The translations under genes were made by a program, and so were the position numbers. This document shows, piece after piece, positions 1-8,145 of a stretch of 17,663 nucleotides of DNA (the stretch's first letter is position 1; each line of letters begins with the position of its first letter). Source of the stretch: CAYGKP01 sp964350605 (GTDB taxonomy: Bacteria; Bacteroidota; Bacteroidia; Cytophagales; JAAEPT01); contig CAYGKP010000031.1 of the NCBI GenBank assembly GCA_964350605.1, forward strand, positions 1 to 17,663, given 5' to 3'. The notes beneath the pieces were generated by a model that worked only from the letters and a program-made list of their open reading frames with translations, ran no database searches and was not told the DNA's origin.

Positions 1-275
1 ACCCGGTAGCCAGTAATGGCGCCTGTCAGTTCCAAATCGCCGCCATAGGGAAGGATCTCCAGGCGGGTTTGGTTCTGATAGAACTCGCGCAAATCCTCGC
101 TGAATTGTTGAGAGAGGGTCGGGGGACCGTTGCCCGCTTCGTTGGCGAAGGTGAGGATGCCGATGGAGTTTGCCCCTTCGGGTGGCCCGCCTTCTTTAAA
201 ACTGTACCGCATCGGCGCGGCACAGCCGCCAAGCACAAGCAGCACGACGACCCAACGGTTACGAATCAAGTTCAT
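1..275 (-). CDS. lptE: LptE family LPS-assembly lipoprotein, 3' end cut by window edge
   Basis: This gene runs off the left edge; about 91 residues are visible. It starts with a lipoprotein signal peptide: MNLIRNRWVVVLLVLGGC, with lipobox LGGC and acylated Cys at residue 18. The mature part has the Bacteroidota LptE pattern: YSFKEGGPPEGANSIGI, then FANEAGNGPPTLSQ and FSEDLREFYQNQTRL. LptE is the outer-membrane lipoprotein that plugs the LptD barrel and helps place LPS in the outer leaflet. The ATG lies inside the 3' end of the sigma-54 activator gene (17-nt overlap), so it is probably translationally coupled. No strong Shine-Dalgarno sequence precedes it, which is usual for the phylum. Family assignment rests on sequence pattern plus the familiar miaB/activator/lptE order. 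Confidence 0.87.
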   Translation of the reverse strand, partial: MNLIRNRWVVVLLVLGGCAAPMRYSFKEGGPPEGANSIGILTFANEAGNGPPTLSQQFSEDLREFYQNQTRLEILPYGGDLELTGAITGYR

Positions 276-1527
276 ACTGCTTGAGTTTTCGGTATAAGGT
301 GCGCTCGGAAATGCCCAATTCGTCGGCGGCCAATTTGCGGCGGTTGTTGTGGCGTTTGAGGGCTTTGAGGATCAAATCACGCTCCTGGTCTTCCAAGGAA
401 AGGCTTTCCTGTTGAACGACCGCTTCGGTGTCTTCGGTATCTTCTTCTTCCGCTTCATAGCGGGCCCGTTGAGACGATTCCAAAAGTAGCGGCGTGTCAC
501 GCTCCTCGTTCAGCTTCCGCAACGGACGACGCATGTCTTCGTCCATGTCCACGAACAACTCCTTGTGATCCGAGAGAATCTCGGCACCATAGCTTTCGTT
601 TTGGAGGCCCTCGAAGACCAGCTTTTTCAGCTCGGCCATGTCGCGCTTCATGTCGAAGAGGACTTGGTAGAGCAACTCGCGTTCCGAGACGCTTTCGGGC
701 CCCTGCTTGACGAGGGCAGGGAAGCGCATGGGGTCGTCGGGCAGGTACTTGGCCAGTTTCTCGCGGCTGAGTAGACGCTCAGTCTCGAGGGCCGACATCT
801 GCTCGACTAGATTTTTCAGTTGGCGAATGTTGCCCGGAAAGCGATAAGAGAGAAGCAGTGTCTCTGCTTCAGGGCTCAACTGCAAGGGGTCCATGCGGTA
901 CTGTTCGGCGAAGTCACCCGCGAATTTTCGGAACAGCAGTTCGATGTCTTTGCCGCGTTCGCGCAAGGGCGGTACGTGGATGGGCACCGTCGAGAGGCGG
1001 TAGTATAAATCCTCGCGGAACTTGCCCTTCTGGACTGCTTCGCGTAGGTCGACATTCGTGGCCGCGACCACCCTCACATCGGTCTTTTGAGCCTTAGAGG
1101 CCCCCACGCGGATGAACTCGCCATTTTCCAGCACGCGCAGTAGGCGGGCCTGGGTCGATTGGGGCATCTCGCCGACCTCATCGAGGAAGAGCGTACCACC
1201 GTCGGTCACTTCGAAATAGCCTTTGCGCGCTTCGTGCGCCCCGGTGAACGAGCCCTTTTCGTGGCCGAACAATTCCGAATCGATGGTGCCTTCAGGAATG
1301 GCCCCGCAGTTGATGGCGATGAAGGTGCCGTGCTTGCGGCGCGAGAGGGCATGAATCGCTTTAGAGAAGGATTCCTTTCCGCTGCCTGATTCGCCGGTGA
1401 TGAGCACGGTCATCTCGGTCGGCGCGACTTGCACCGCGACGCGCAGCGCCGTGTTCAGGGCCTCAGCATTGCCGATGATCCCGTAGCGGAGCTTGACCGA
1501 GCGGAGTTCCTGTTCGCTAACCATCAT
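259..1527 (-). CDS. Sigma-54-dependent transcriptional activator (AAA+ and Fis-type HTH, no receiver domain)
   Basis: A 422-residue bacterial enhancer-binding protein. The AAA+ domain begins almost at the N terminus. It shows Walker A GESGSGKE (45-52), the sigma-54 contact loop as GSFTGA (92-97, in place of GAFTGA), Walker B LFLDEVGE (113-120), the arginine-finger region FREDLYYRL (170-178) and a sensor II-like PGNIRQLKN (231-239). A middle linker is rich in acidic residues (about 355-370). A Fis-type helix-turn-helix closes the protein (about 385-420, with ADELGISERTLYRKL). There is no response-regulator, GAF or PAS domain, so the input signal is not visible. ATGATG at 1527 overlaps the miaB stop by 4 nt, or by 1 nt if the second ATG is used. 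The frame stays open upstream to 2097, but only as a shadow inside miaB. Target promoters are not identifiable here. Confidence 0.9.
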   Translation of the reverse strand: MMVSEQELRSVKLRYGIIGNAEALNTALRVAVQVAPTEMTVLITGESGSGKESFSKAIHALSRRKHGTFIAINCGAIPEGTIDSELFGHEKGSFTGAHEARKGYFEVTDGGTLFLDEVGEMPQSTQARLLRVLENGEFIRVGASKAQKTDVRVVAATNVDLREAVQKGKFREDLYYRLSTVPIHVPPLRERGKDIELLFRKFAGDFAEQYRMDPLQLSPEAETLLLSYRFPGNIRQLKNLVEQMSALETERLLSREKLAKYLPDDPMRFPALVKQGPESVSERELLYQVLFDMKRDMAELKKLVFEGLQNESYGAEILSDHKELFVDMDEDMRRPLRKLNEERDTPLLLESSQRARYEAEEEDTEDTEAVVQQESLSLEDQERDLILKALKRHNNRRKLAADELGISERTLYRKLKQYELDS

Positions 1528-3002
1528 GCTGTTTGAGGGGCTGGAACGGGTTTCCCAATGAGCGTCGCACCCGTACAATCCTCGATCCGGACGTGCACGT
1601 AGTCGCCTTTCTTGTAGTTCTCGCGGGGGAAGACACAGACGGTGTTGTGCGTCGTGCGGCCCATCAGTTGGTCTTCCGAACGTTTGGAAGTGCCCTCGAC
1701 GAGCACCTTGTAGATCTTCCCGATTTTGCTGCGGTTGATCTGGGCGGCGTGTTGCTGTTGCAGGTCGATGACCTCCTGCAAGCGACGCTTCTTGACGTCC
1801 ATCGGGATGTCGTCCTCGTACTTGCGCTCGGCCAGGGTGCCGGGGCGTTCGGAGTAGAAGAACATGTAGGAGAAGTCGTACTGGACGAGCTTCATCAAGC
1901 TGATCGTGTCTTGGTGCTCCGCTTCGGTCTCGCCACAGAAGCCTGAGATCATGTCGGACGAGATGCCACACTCGGGATCGACAATTCGGCGGATGGCTTC
2001 CACACGATCCAAGTACCACTCGCGCGTGTAGGTGCGGTTCATGCGTTCGAGCACGGTGCTTGATCCACTTTGCAGCGGCAGGTGGATGTAGTTGCACACG
2101 TTCTCATGCCGAGCCATCGTCTCGAGGACTTGATCGGTGATGTCCTTGGGGTGCGAGGTCGAGAAGCGAATGCGCAGGTCGGGGGACACGTTCGCGACAC
2201 GTTCGAGCAGATCGGCGAAGGTGATTACCTCTGTTTCGCCCGCTTTTTCGATCTGGGCTTTGCCTTTCAATTCGGTGTTCGGCGACCACTTGTAGGAGTC
2301 TACGTTCTGGCCTAGCAGCGTCACTTCCCGGAAGCCTTTGGCGAACAGGTCCTCGGCTTCCTTCACAATTGAATGCGGATCGCGGCTGCGTTCGCGGCCC
2401 CGGGTGAACGGGACAACACAGAACGAGCACATGTTGTCGCAGCCGCGCATGATCGAGATGAAGGCCGTCACACCATTCGAGTTCAAGCGGACGGGCGCGA
2501 TGTCGGCGTAGGTCTCCTCGCGCGAGAGGAAGGTATTGACCGCTTTGTGGCCCTCGTCCACATCACCGAGCAAACCGGGCAGTTCCCGGTAGGCATCGGG
2601 CCCGACGACCAGATCGACCAGTTGTTCCTCCTCGAGGAATTTCTCTTTCAAACGTTCGGCCATGCAGCCGAGTACACCCACGCGCATTTCAGGGCGTTGG
2701 TTCTTGAAGGACTGAATTTGTTGGAGGCGGTGGCGGACGGTTGTCTCCGCTTTCTCGCGGATCGAGCAGGTATTGAGTAGCACAAGGTCGGCCTCGTCGG
2801 GCGCGTCGGTGGTGTCGTACCCCGCTTCGTGCAGAATGGCGGCTACGATCTCGGAATCCGAGAAGTTCATTTGACAGCCGTAACTCTCGATGTAGAGCTT
2901 GCGGGCCTGGCCCGTATTGTGGGTACGGGTGGTCTTGTACTCCTTTTCGGGCTGCAGGTCATCCTGACCCAGGATCTTTAGTTCGGAAATTAGCTCGGGC
3001 AT
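1524..3002 (-). CDS. miaB: tRNA-2-methylthio-N6-dimethylallyladenosine synthase MiaB
   Basis: A 492-residue radical-SAM methylthiotransferase that adds the 2-methylthio group to i6A37 of tRNAs reading UNN codons, giving ms2i6A. The N-terminal methylthiotransferase domain carries the three cysteines of the auxiliary 4Fe-4S cluster: C43 (YGCQMNFSDSE), C79 (LNTCSIREKAE) and C113 (LGCMAERLKE). The radical-SAM motif RGCDNMCSFC gives C188, C192 and C195. A TRAM domain follows at the C terminus (about 420-485). The length is slightly above the family norm because of a roughly 30-residue N-terminal extension before KLYIESYGCQ. It overlaps the downstream activator by 4 nt and lies 54 nt after the vanW-like gene, so it may be read from that operon or its own promoter. 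A weak -7-like TACCTTCG is at 3021-3028 on the minus strand. Confidence 0.96.
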   Translation of the reverse strand: MPELISELKILGQDDLQPEKEYKTTRTHNTGQARKLYIESYGCQMNFSDSEIVAAILHEAGYDTTDAPDEADLVLLNTCSIREKAETTVRHRLQQIQSFKNQRPEMRVGVLGCMAERLKEKFLEEEQLVDLVVGPDAYRELPGLLGDVDEGHKAVNTFLSREETYADIAPVRLNSNGVTAFISIMRGCDNMCSFCVVPFTRGRERSRDPHSIVKEAEDLFAKGFREVTLLGQNVDSYKWSPNTELKGKAQIEKAGETEVITFADLLERVANVSPDLRIRFSTSHPKDITDQVLETMARHENVCNYIHLPLQSGSSTVLERMNRTYTREWYLDRVEAIRRIVDPECGISSDMISGFCGETEAEHQDTISLMKLVQYDFSYMFFYSERPGTLAERKYEDDIPMDVKKRRLQEVIDLQQQHAAQINRSKIGKIYKVLVEGTSKRSEDQLMGRTTHNTVCVFPRENYKKGDYVHVRIEDCTGATLIGKPVPAPQTA

Positions 3003-3056
3003 AGTGGGCGTGTCGCACCCCGAAGGTACGAAGAATGCAACGCTACTGCCACTTTG

Positions 3057-3869
3057 TCAGTTCCTTGATTCAAGGAAAGGGCTGTACATCATGATCGCAT
3101 GGTTTTCGGCCAGGATCCGTTCGAGCTGTATTCCATCAGGTTTCTCGATGACCTGGACGATCCGATTGTGGCGTGTGTAGCCGCCCCAGATTTGTTGTTT
3201 CATCTGGTGGTCGCGCTCTTCAATGCGGTAGGTTTCCTTGGGGACTGTTTCACCATCAAGCCGCCCGTTCAGGTGGGTCTCATCCAGCCACAGCGCGATC
3301 CGAAAGGCCTGTGTGGTTTCATTTGTTACCTGAAAGTCAATGTAGTTGTAGGAAAGCGTCGCACCCGCGCCGAAGGGTACTTTTCGGTTCACGTCGGGAA
3401 ACACGTCGTAGCCGTGGCGGTAGCGTTCCGTGATGGTCAGGGGGCTGTGGGCAAATACCCAGAAAAGCAGATTCCCCAATTGACACAGCCCGCCGCCGAT
3501 GCCCGTCTCGATCTGACCCTGGTTGAGAACAAGGCCATCGAGGTATCCTTTTCGCTTCGTGGGCCGACCTACCAATCGCCACAGCGAGAAGGTTTCGCCA
3601 GGCTGAAGCACCACGCCGTCCAAGTGCTGGATCGCCAGGCGTAGGTTGGCGCGCTTGTTTTCTTGCAGGTACATCTGCACGTCTTTGAGTGGGCGCAGGA
3701 TCAACGACCGATGCGTGAACACCTCGTGCTGAGTCGCATCAAAGGACCGCTGGCGAGCCCATTTCTGGCTACTCAGTTTCCATTTCGTCCAACGTCGCAG
3801 GGTATAGTAACGCCGACCCCACGCGCGGCGCAGGCGGCTGCGAGTGGTGGGACGAGGAAGCGTGTTCAT
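3057..3869 (-). CDS. VanW family protein
   Basis: A protein of about 270 residues starting MNTLPRPTTRSRLRRAWG. It carries the VanW-type core: LQPGETFSLWRLVGRPT, then GYLDGLVLNQG, the Gly-rich GIGGGLCQLGNLLFW, and YRHGYDVFPDVNRKVPFGAGATLSYNY split by short spacers. VanW is named after an accessory gene in some vancomycin-resistance clusters, but its biochemical role is unknown, and no van genes are nearby, so no resistance should be inferred. The N-terminal 40 residues are strongly basic, and no signal peptide is evident. An upstream in-frame ATG at 3902 would add 11 residues (MPFGAAPHLFF); I prefer 3869 because the basic RSRLRRAWGRRYY start looks like the family start. The gene follows pabB in the same direction with a gap of 24 or 57 nt and is probably co-transcribed. 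Confidence 0.83.
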   Translation of the reverse strand: MNTLPRPTTRSRLRRAWGRRYYTLRRWTKWKLSSQKWARQRSFDATQHEVFTHRSLILRPLKDVQMYLQENKRANLRLAIQHLDGVVLQPGETFSLWRLVGRPTKRKGYLDGLVLNQGQIETGIGGGLCQLGNLLFWVFAHSPLTITERYRHGYDVFPDVNRKVPFGAGATLSYNYIDFQVTNETTQAFRIALWLDETHLNGRLDGETVPKETYRIEERDHQMKQQIWGGYTRHNRIVQVIEKPDGIQLERILAENHAIMMYSPFLESRN

Positions 3870-3926
3870 GAAAAAGAGATGCGGTGCTGCGCCGAAAGGC
3901 ATAACGGCTGGCGGGAGAAAAAGATA

Positions 3927-5108
3927 CTAGTGCCCCGCGGCATCGGAAATCGCGCCAAGCAGGGCTTGGGCTTTGAGAAGGCATTCGCGGTACTCCTCCT
4001 TCGGGTCGGCGAGGGCCGTGATCGCACTGCCGACTTGGAAGGCGAGCTGGCCTGTCTGCGCATCGTATTGCAACGAGCGAATTACCACACAAAGGTCGAA
4101 GTCGCCTTTCGCATCAAACCACCCAAGGGCACCCGAATAGGCCCCGCGACGAAAGCCTTCGTACTGCTCGCAAAGCTGCATGGCGGCGATCTTCGGAGCA
4201 CCCGTCATGCTGCCCATCGGAAATGTCGGGGCAATCAACTCAAGGGGTGTTCGTTCGGCCTTCACCTCGGCATGAACGATGGAGACCAGTTGGTGAACTC
4301 CGGGAAAGCTCCTCACCTCCAGCAACTTAGGAACGGAGACCAGGCCATCGGCGCAGCGTGTCAGGTCGTTGCGCACCAGGTCGACGATCATCAGGTTCTC
4401 GGCTCGTTCCTTTTTGCTGAGTTGCAGTTGGTTGACGTTCGCCCGATCGCGGTGTGGGTCGGGGTCGCGGGGGGCAGTGCCTTTGATCGGCTCGCTGATC
4501 AGGGAGGTGCCTTCGCGTTTGAGGTAGCGTTCGGGGGACGAGCCAATCAGATAGTGGCTCTCGTTTTTCAGCAAGTAGCTGAAAGGCATCGGCGAGCGTT
4601 GGTTAAGGGCTTCGAACAGAAGCAGAGGATCGAGGCCCGGCTGGTTCAGGCGAAACTCGAGGCACAGGTTTACCTCGTAAATGTCTCCGCGGTGGATGTG
4701 CTGCTGCAGGGCATACGCAGCCGCCAAGTACGATTCCTCGCTCAGGCTGGCTTCCAGGTGATCGGGTTGCTGAACGGGAGAGAGTGAGGAACTACTTGCC
4801 GGAGCCTCATAGGCCGCTTCGTGCTCGGGCGCAAAAAGCAGCGCATCGGGAAAGGCAACGGTTGCGGGCTGAGCCGTACGTAGGTCTTCCAGTTCGTTCT
4901 TGAGGTCGTAGCCGAGCAGGCCGTAGTAGGGTGTCCCCCAACTTTGAGCCTCCCGCAAGGCAGAAAAGCCATGGGGAGTATTCGCGTTCAGGGCCTTGTG
5001 GCTCCAAACCAATCGATCGGGAAAGCCCCAGTCATACCCGTTGCCGCGCAGGGCAAGGGCGTAGGGAAAACGCTGCGCTGCGGGCCAGAGGTCTGACAGC
5101 GCGACCAT
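3927..5108 (-). CDS. pabB: Aminodeoxychorismate synthase component I (chorismate-binding enzyme)
   Basis: A 393-residue chorismate-utilising enzyme of the anthranilate synthase/PabB/isochorismate synthase fold. Conserved blocks are in order: GDIYEVNLC (141-149), SPERYL (191-196), PIKGTAPR (207-214), ENLMIVDLVRNDL (237-249), GSMTGAPK (299-306) and RGAYSGALGW (321-330). The lysine of PIKGT (K209) is the residue that separates PabB from anthranilate synthase TrpE, which has PIAGT. It supports conversion of chorismate to 4-amino-4-deoxychorismate for folate synthesis, using ammonia from a PabA amidotransferase. The protein is shorter than E. coli PabB at the N terminus. No pabA or pabC is next to it, so the partner must lie elsewhere. 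It sits 25 nt after the zinc-ribbon gene in a leftward run. Confidence 0.9.
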   Translation of the reverse strand: MVALSDLWPAAQRFPYALALRGNGYDWGFPDRLVWSHKALNANTPHGFSALREAQSWGTPYYGLLGYDLKNELEDLRTAQPATVAFPDALLFAPEHEAAYEAPASSSSLSPVQQPDHLEASLSEESYLAAAYALQQHIHRGDIYEVNLCLEFRLNQPGLDPLLLFEALNQRSPMPFSYLLKNESHYLIGSSPERYLKREGTSLISEPIKGTAPRDPDPHRDRANVNQLQLSKKERAENLMIVDLVRNDLTRCADGLVSVPKLLEVRSFPGVHQLVSIVHAEVKAERTPLELIAPTFPMGSMTGAPKIAAMQLCEQYEGFRRGAYSGALGWFDAKGDFDLCVVIRSLQYDAQTGQLAFQVGSAITALADPKEEYRECLLKAQALLGAISDAAGH

Positions 5109-5133
5109 AGTAAAGGGAGTTCCTTACGAGGGA

Positions 5134-5907
5134 CTAGGCGTCGGCGGCGACGCGGACCTTCGAGCGCTTCTCGTCTTCGGCGGTTTCTTCCTGCACGTCG
5201 GCAAGAATGCGACCGCAGTGTTCGCAGACGATGATCTTCTTCTGTTCGCGAATCTCGGCTTGACGCTGTGGGGGCACCACGTTGAAGCAACCACCACAAG
5301 CACCGCGTTCTACTTTAACGACCGCTAGGCCGTTGCGCAGGTTCTGGCGCAAGCGATTGTAGGAGTAGAGCAGGCGCTCTTCGATTTGCTTCTCGGCTTT
5401 CGCGCGCTCGGCGAGGAGTTTCTTCTCTTCCTCTTCGCTTTCGGCGATCAGGAGGTTGAGCTCCTTGCGTTTTACCTCGAGGTCTTCGCTGCGCTCTTTG
5501 AGGGCGCTGGTCGTGATTTCGAGGATTTCTTTCTTGGCCTCGATGTTCGCACCCGATTCTTTGATGCGCTTATCGAGGATCTGGATTTCGAGGTGTTGAA
5601 GCTCGATCTCCTTAGTAATGGCGTCGTACTCGCGGTTGTTGCGAACATTGTTCTGCTGCTCCTGGTACTTGACGATCAGCTTCTCGGCGTCCTTGATGCC
5701 TTGGCGGCTGTCCGAAATGCCTTGCTCGAGGTCCGCCAGATCGTTGTCCAGCTTGCTTTTGCGGGTGTTGTAGCCCTCGATCTCGTCTTCCAAGTCGCGA
5801 ATTTCCTCAGGCAAATCACCGCGCAAGCGGCGCAGTTCGTCGAGGCGCGAATCGATGTTCTGGAAGTTGAGCAGCGAGTTGAGTTTTTCCTGGGCGGTGC
5901 GTTCCAT
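5134..5907 (-). CDS. Coiled-coil protein with C4-type zinc ribbon
   Basis: A 257-residue protein. Residues 1 to about 185 are almost entirely charged heptad-like helix and predict a long antiparallel coiled coil. The C terminus is a four-cysteine zinc ribbon: CGGC (C204, C207) and CEHC (C228, C231), with FNVVPPQ between them. This is the family usually listed as C4-type zinc ribbon domain protein. It is repeatedly found beside nif3-like genes, as here, where only 13 nt separate it from the upstream nif3 gene. Biochemical function is not established; a nucleic-acid-binding or scaffold role has been guessed for relatives. No signal peptide or membrane segment is seen, so it should be cytoplasmic. 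Family assignment is firm, function is not. Confidence 0.9.
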   Translation of the reverse strand: MERTAQEKLNSLLNFQNIDSRLDELRRLRGDLPEEIRDLEDEIEGYNTRKSKLDNDLADLEQGISDSRQGIKDAEKLIVKYQEQQNNVRNNREYDAITKEIELQHLEIQILDKRIKESGANIEAKKEILEITTSALKERSEDLEVKRKELNLLIAESEEEEKKLLAERAKAEKQIEERLLYSYNRLRQNLRNGLAVVKVERGACGGCFNVVPPQRQAEIREQKKIIVCEHCGRILADVQEETAEDEKRSKVRVAADA

Positions 5908-5920
5908 GCGGCGCGGGTGG

Positions 5921-7063
5921 CTAAGAAGGCTTACGAGAAGCAGGTGGGGCTTGAGGCCGAAAGTAGCGCACGGGGTTTGACGATCGTGCGCTCAAGTGAA
6001 CCGCAAAGGTAGGGAATTTCTCGCGCAGAATCGAAGCAATTGTGTCCAAGGCCGGGCGTTCGCATTCGTGGTGCCCCAAGTCGCAGAGCAAGAGCCCCTC
6101 GCCCTCGAAGAAATCGTGGTATTTGAAGTCCGCCGAAAGGAAGGCGTCGGCACCCGCCGCATGAGCATTTGCCATCAAAAAACTGCCCGATCCGCCGCAA
6201 ACGGCCACTTTTTGAATCATTTCTTTGGCTTCGGTGTGCCGGATCAGCTCCAAGCCAAGCTTCTGGGAGACCATTGAAATGAAGTCGTTTGCCTCCATCG
6301 GTTTGGGGAGCAGCCCGACCATGCCTGCGCCAATTTCTTGGTGGGCGTTTTCCAAGGGGTGCAAGAAATAGGCGGCTTCCTCGTAGGGATGGGCGGCGCG
6401 CATTGCAGCCAGGACGGCACGCACCCGGTCGGCAGGCACCAGGACTTCCAGGCGGATTTCATTCGTGGTTTCGGGTTGGCCCACAGTGACTTGATAGGGA
6501 GTGGCGCCTTCGATGGGTCGGTAGCGGCCCGTGCCTTCGCTTTCGAAGCTGCAGTTGTCGTACTGGCCAATCTTGCCCGCCCCCGCGGCATGCAACGCTT
6601 CACGCAGCGGCTCGACATGAGATTCAGGGACAAACACCACCAAATGGCGCAGGACCTCGGTTTTCGGCGCTAGAATCTGAAGGTCCTCAAGGCCCAGGGT
6701 TTCGCCCAAGGCACGGTTCACGCCCGCTGCTACGTTGTCCAGGTTGGTATGAATGGCGTAGAGCGAGATGCCCGCTTCAATGGCATCGAGCAACGTGCGG
6801 CCCGTCCAATGGCTTCGGTTGAGCCGCTTGATTCCTTTGAAGAGCAACGGGTGGTGGGTGATGATGAGTTGACAGCCGCGCTCTTTGGCCTCAGCGACGA
6901 CGGCTTCGGTCACATCCATGCTGATCAGCGCGGCCTTCACCTGTGGCTCGGGGCGTTCGTACTGCCAGCCGCTATTGTCGTAGCTCTCTTGAAACTGGCG
7001 AGGGGCAACAGCCTCCAACGCGGCGGCGATTTCGTACTGACTGGGTTGAGATTGGCTCGGCAT
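5921..7063 (-). CDS. Nif3-like dinuclear metal centre hexameric protein
   Basis: A 380-residue member of the Nif3/YbgI family in its long form, with an inserted central domain (about 135-240, containing the AHPYEEAAYFLHPL block typical of the YqfO-type insert). Metal-site residues are visible: H70-H71 in IITHHPLLF, H105 and D109 in YAIHTNLDN, and H331 and E335 in LGHHECE. The family forms hexamers with a two-metal site; it is often annotated as a GTP cyclohydrolase I type 2 homologue, but the physiological reaction is uncertain. It is the first gene of the leftward run, 13 nt before the zinc-ribbon gene with which it is commonly paired. Its start is only 29 nt from the divergent lpxK start. 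Confidence 0.92.
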   Translation of the reverse strand: MPSQSQPSQYEIAAALEAVAPRQFQESYDNSGWQYERPEPQVKAALISMDVTEAVVAEAKERGCQLIITHHPLLFKGIKRLNRSHWTGRTLLDAIEAGISLYAIHTNLDNVAAGVNRALGETLGLEDLQILAPKTEVLRHLVVFVPESHVEPLREALHAAGAGKIGQYDNCSFESEGTGRYRPIEGATPYQVTVGQPETTNEIRLEVLVPADRVRAVLAAMRAAHPYEEAAYFLHPLENAHQEIGAGMVGLLPKPMEANDFISMVSQKLGLELIRHTEAKEMIQKVAVCGGSGSFLMANAHAAGADAFLSADFKYHDFFEGEGLLLCDLGHHECERPALDTIASILREKFPTFAVHLSARSSNPVRYFRPQAPPASRKPS

Positions 7064-7092
7064 GCCCCGAAGATCGGCGTAACTTGGCCGCC
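7064..7092. promoter_or_regulatory. 29-nt divergent intergenic region with -7-like elements
   Basis: All control of the nif3 run and of the lpxK operon must come from these 29 nt and the flanking coding sequence, unless one of the genes is read from further upstream. TAACTTGG (7080-7087, plus strand) differs at one base from the Bacteroidota -7 consensus TAnnTTTG and ends 5 nt before the lpxK ATG. GATCTTCG (7068-7075, minus strand), two bases off, ends 4 nt before the nif3 ATG. No TTG/TTTG box at the expected 19-21 nt spacing was found for either, so promoter status is tentative. Confidence 0.3.
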
Positions 7093-8145
7093 ATGCCAGT
7101 GATCCGCGCGGTTCTCTTCGTTCTGCTCCTGCCTTTCTCCTTGTTATTCATGGCGGGGGCAGGGCTGCGAAACCTACTCTATCGCTGGGGGATTTACCAT
7201 GCCACGCGGTTCGATCTGCCTGTCATCAGCGTGGGCAACCTGGCGGTCGGCGGCACTGGCAAGACCCCCCACGTTGAATACCTGATCCGGAAACTGGCCC
7301 CTGAACTGCCCATTGCGACGCTTTCCAGAGGGTATGGCCGCAAGACTTCCGGCTATCGGTTGGCTGGGCCACAGGACAATGCCACCACCCTGGGCGACGA
7401 ACCCATGCAGTATCACCGCAAGTTTGGTCAGGTGGTTTCGGTCGCGGTGGGCGAGGAGCGGGCCTTGGCGATTCCTGCTTTGCTGGGTGAGCGACCGGGC
7501 ACAAAAGTCATTTTGTTGGACGATGCCTTTCAGCACCGCCCCGTGAGTCCGAGCCTCAGTTTGCTCTTGACCGATTACCGCAGACCGTTCTATGCAGACT
7601 GGTTTCTTCCTGCCGGGCGACTGCGTGAATTTCCTTGGGGTGCGAAGCGGGCGGATGTGGTCATCGTAACCAAATGCCCCTCGGTGCTCGATCCGGTCAA
7701 AAAACAACGAATGCGCAACCGCATCGCGCGCTTCACTCGCAAGGACACGCCGATTGCATTTACGGGCATTGGCTACGCCACCCCCCAACCCTTCGAAGGG
7801 CCCTTGGATGGCTTGCCGAAGAAATGGATGCTGGTCACGGGCATCGCCCGACCCGAGACCTTGATCGAGCACGTGGAGGACATGGGCGAGTTGGTCGAAC
7901 ACTTGCGGTTTGCTGATCACCACCGCTTTTCGTTGCTCGACCTCAAGCGCATTCACGACCAGTTCCGGGTAGCGGGCGAGGGGGTGGCTCTTTTGACCAC
8001 AGAGAAAGACCGCATGCGCCTGGAAGTGGCCGAAGGCTGGGAGAATGTAAAGAACCTGCCGTGGTATACGCAGCCCATTGAAGTGGTCTTCCTGGAGGGC
8101 GAACAGGCGTTCCTTGCGCAAGTCAATCGTGCGGTAGCGGGGTGA
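7093..8145 (+). CDS. lpxK: Tetraacyldisaccharide 4'-kinase LpxK
   Basis: A 350-residue inner-membrane-associated kinase that phosphorylates the 4' position of the lipid A disaccharide. An N-terminal hydrophobic helix (about 4-25, VIRAVLFVLLLPFSLLFMAG) is followed by the family P-loop SVGNLAVGGTGKTP (46-59), LSRGYGRK (77-84), GDEPMQY (101-107) and the conserved ILLDDAFQHR (140-149). FADHHRFSLLDL lies in the C-terminal half. The ATG at 7093 is chosen because it places the membrane helix at the N terminus; the longer frame to 6943 only overlaps nif3 on the other strand. Its stop codon shares a base with the next gene's ATG (TGATG), so it heads a coupled operon with the porin, methyltransferase and miaE. 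Confidence 0.95.
   Translation: MPVIRAVLFVLLLPFSLLFMAGAGLRNLLYRWGIYHATRFDLPVISVGNLAVGGTGKTPHVEYLIRKLAPELPIATLSRGYGRKTSGYRLAGPQDNATTLGDEPMQYHRKFGQVVSVAVGEERALAIPALLGERPGTKVILLDDAFQHRPVSPSLSLLLTDYRRPFYADWFLPAGRLREFPWGAKRADVVIVTKCPSVLDPVKKQRMRNRIARFTRKDTPIAFTGIGYATPQPFEGPLDGLPKKWMLVTGIARPETLIEHVEDMGELVEHLRFADHHRFSLLDLKRIHDQFRVAGEGVALLTTEKDRMRLEVAEGWENVKNLPWYTQPIEVVFLEGEQAFLAQVNRAVAG

Noticed and set aside
425..465. Short TCTTCTTC-like repetitive tract
   Set aside because: It encodes the acidic linker of the activator (Glu/Asp codons) and is not a separate repeat element.
1528..2097. In-frame N-terminal extension of the sigma-54 activator (190 extra residues)
   Set aside because: It lies wholly inside miaB in another frame, the residues are of low-complexity shadow type (many R, H, P), and the ATGATG at the miaB stop gives a normal AAA+ start.
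3061..3077. Hairpin TTCCTTGATTCAAGGAA at the end of the vanW-like gene as a terminator
   Set aside because: It lies within the coding end and is not followed by a T-run on the minus strand, so intrinsic termination is unlikely.
3057..3869. Vancomycin-resistance interpretation of the VanW-like gene
   Set aside because: VanW domains are widespread outside resistance clusters and no vanA/H/X/R/S-type gene is present.
3663..4787. Long plus-strand frame (374 codons) opposite pabB and vanW-like
   Set aside because: It is antisense to two genes with clear conserved motifs; its translation shows no recognisable domain.
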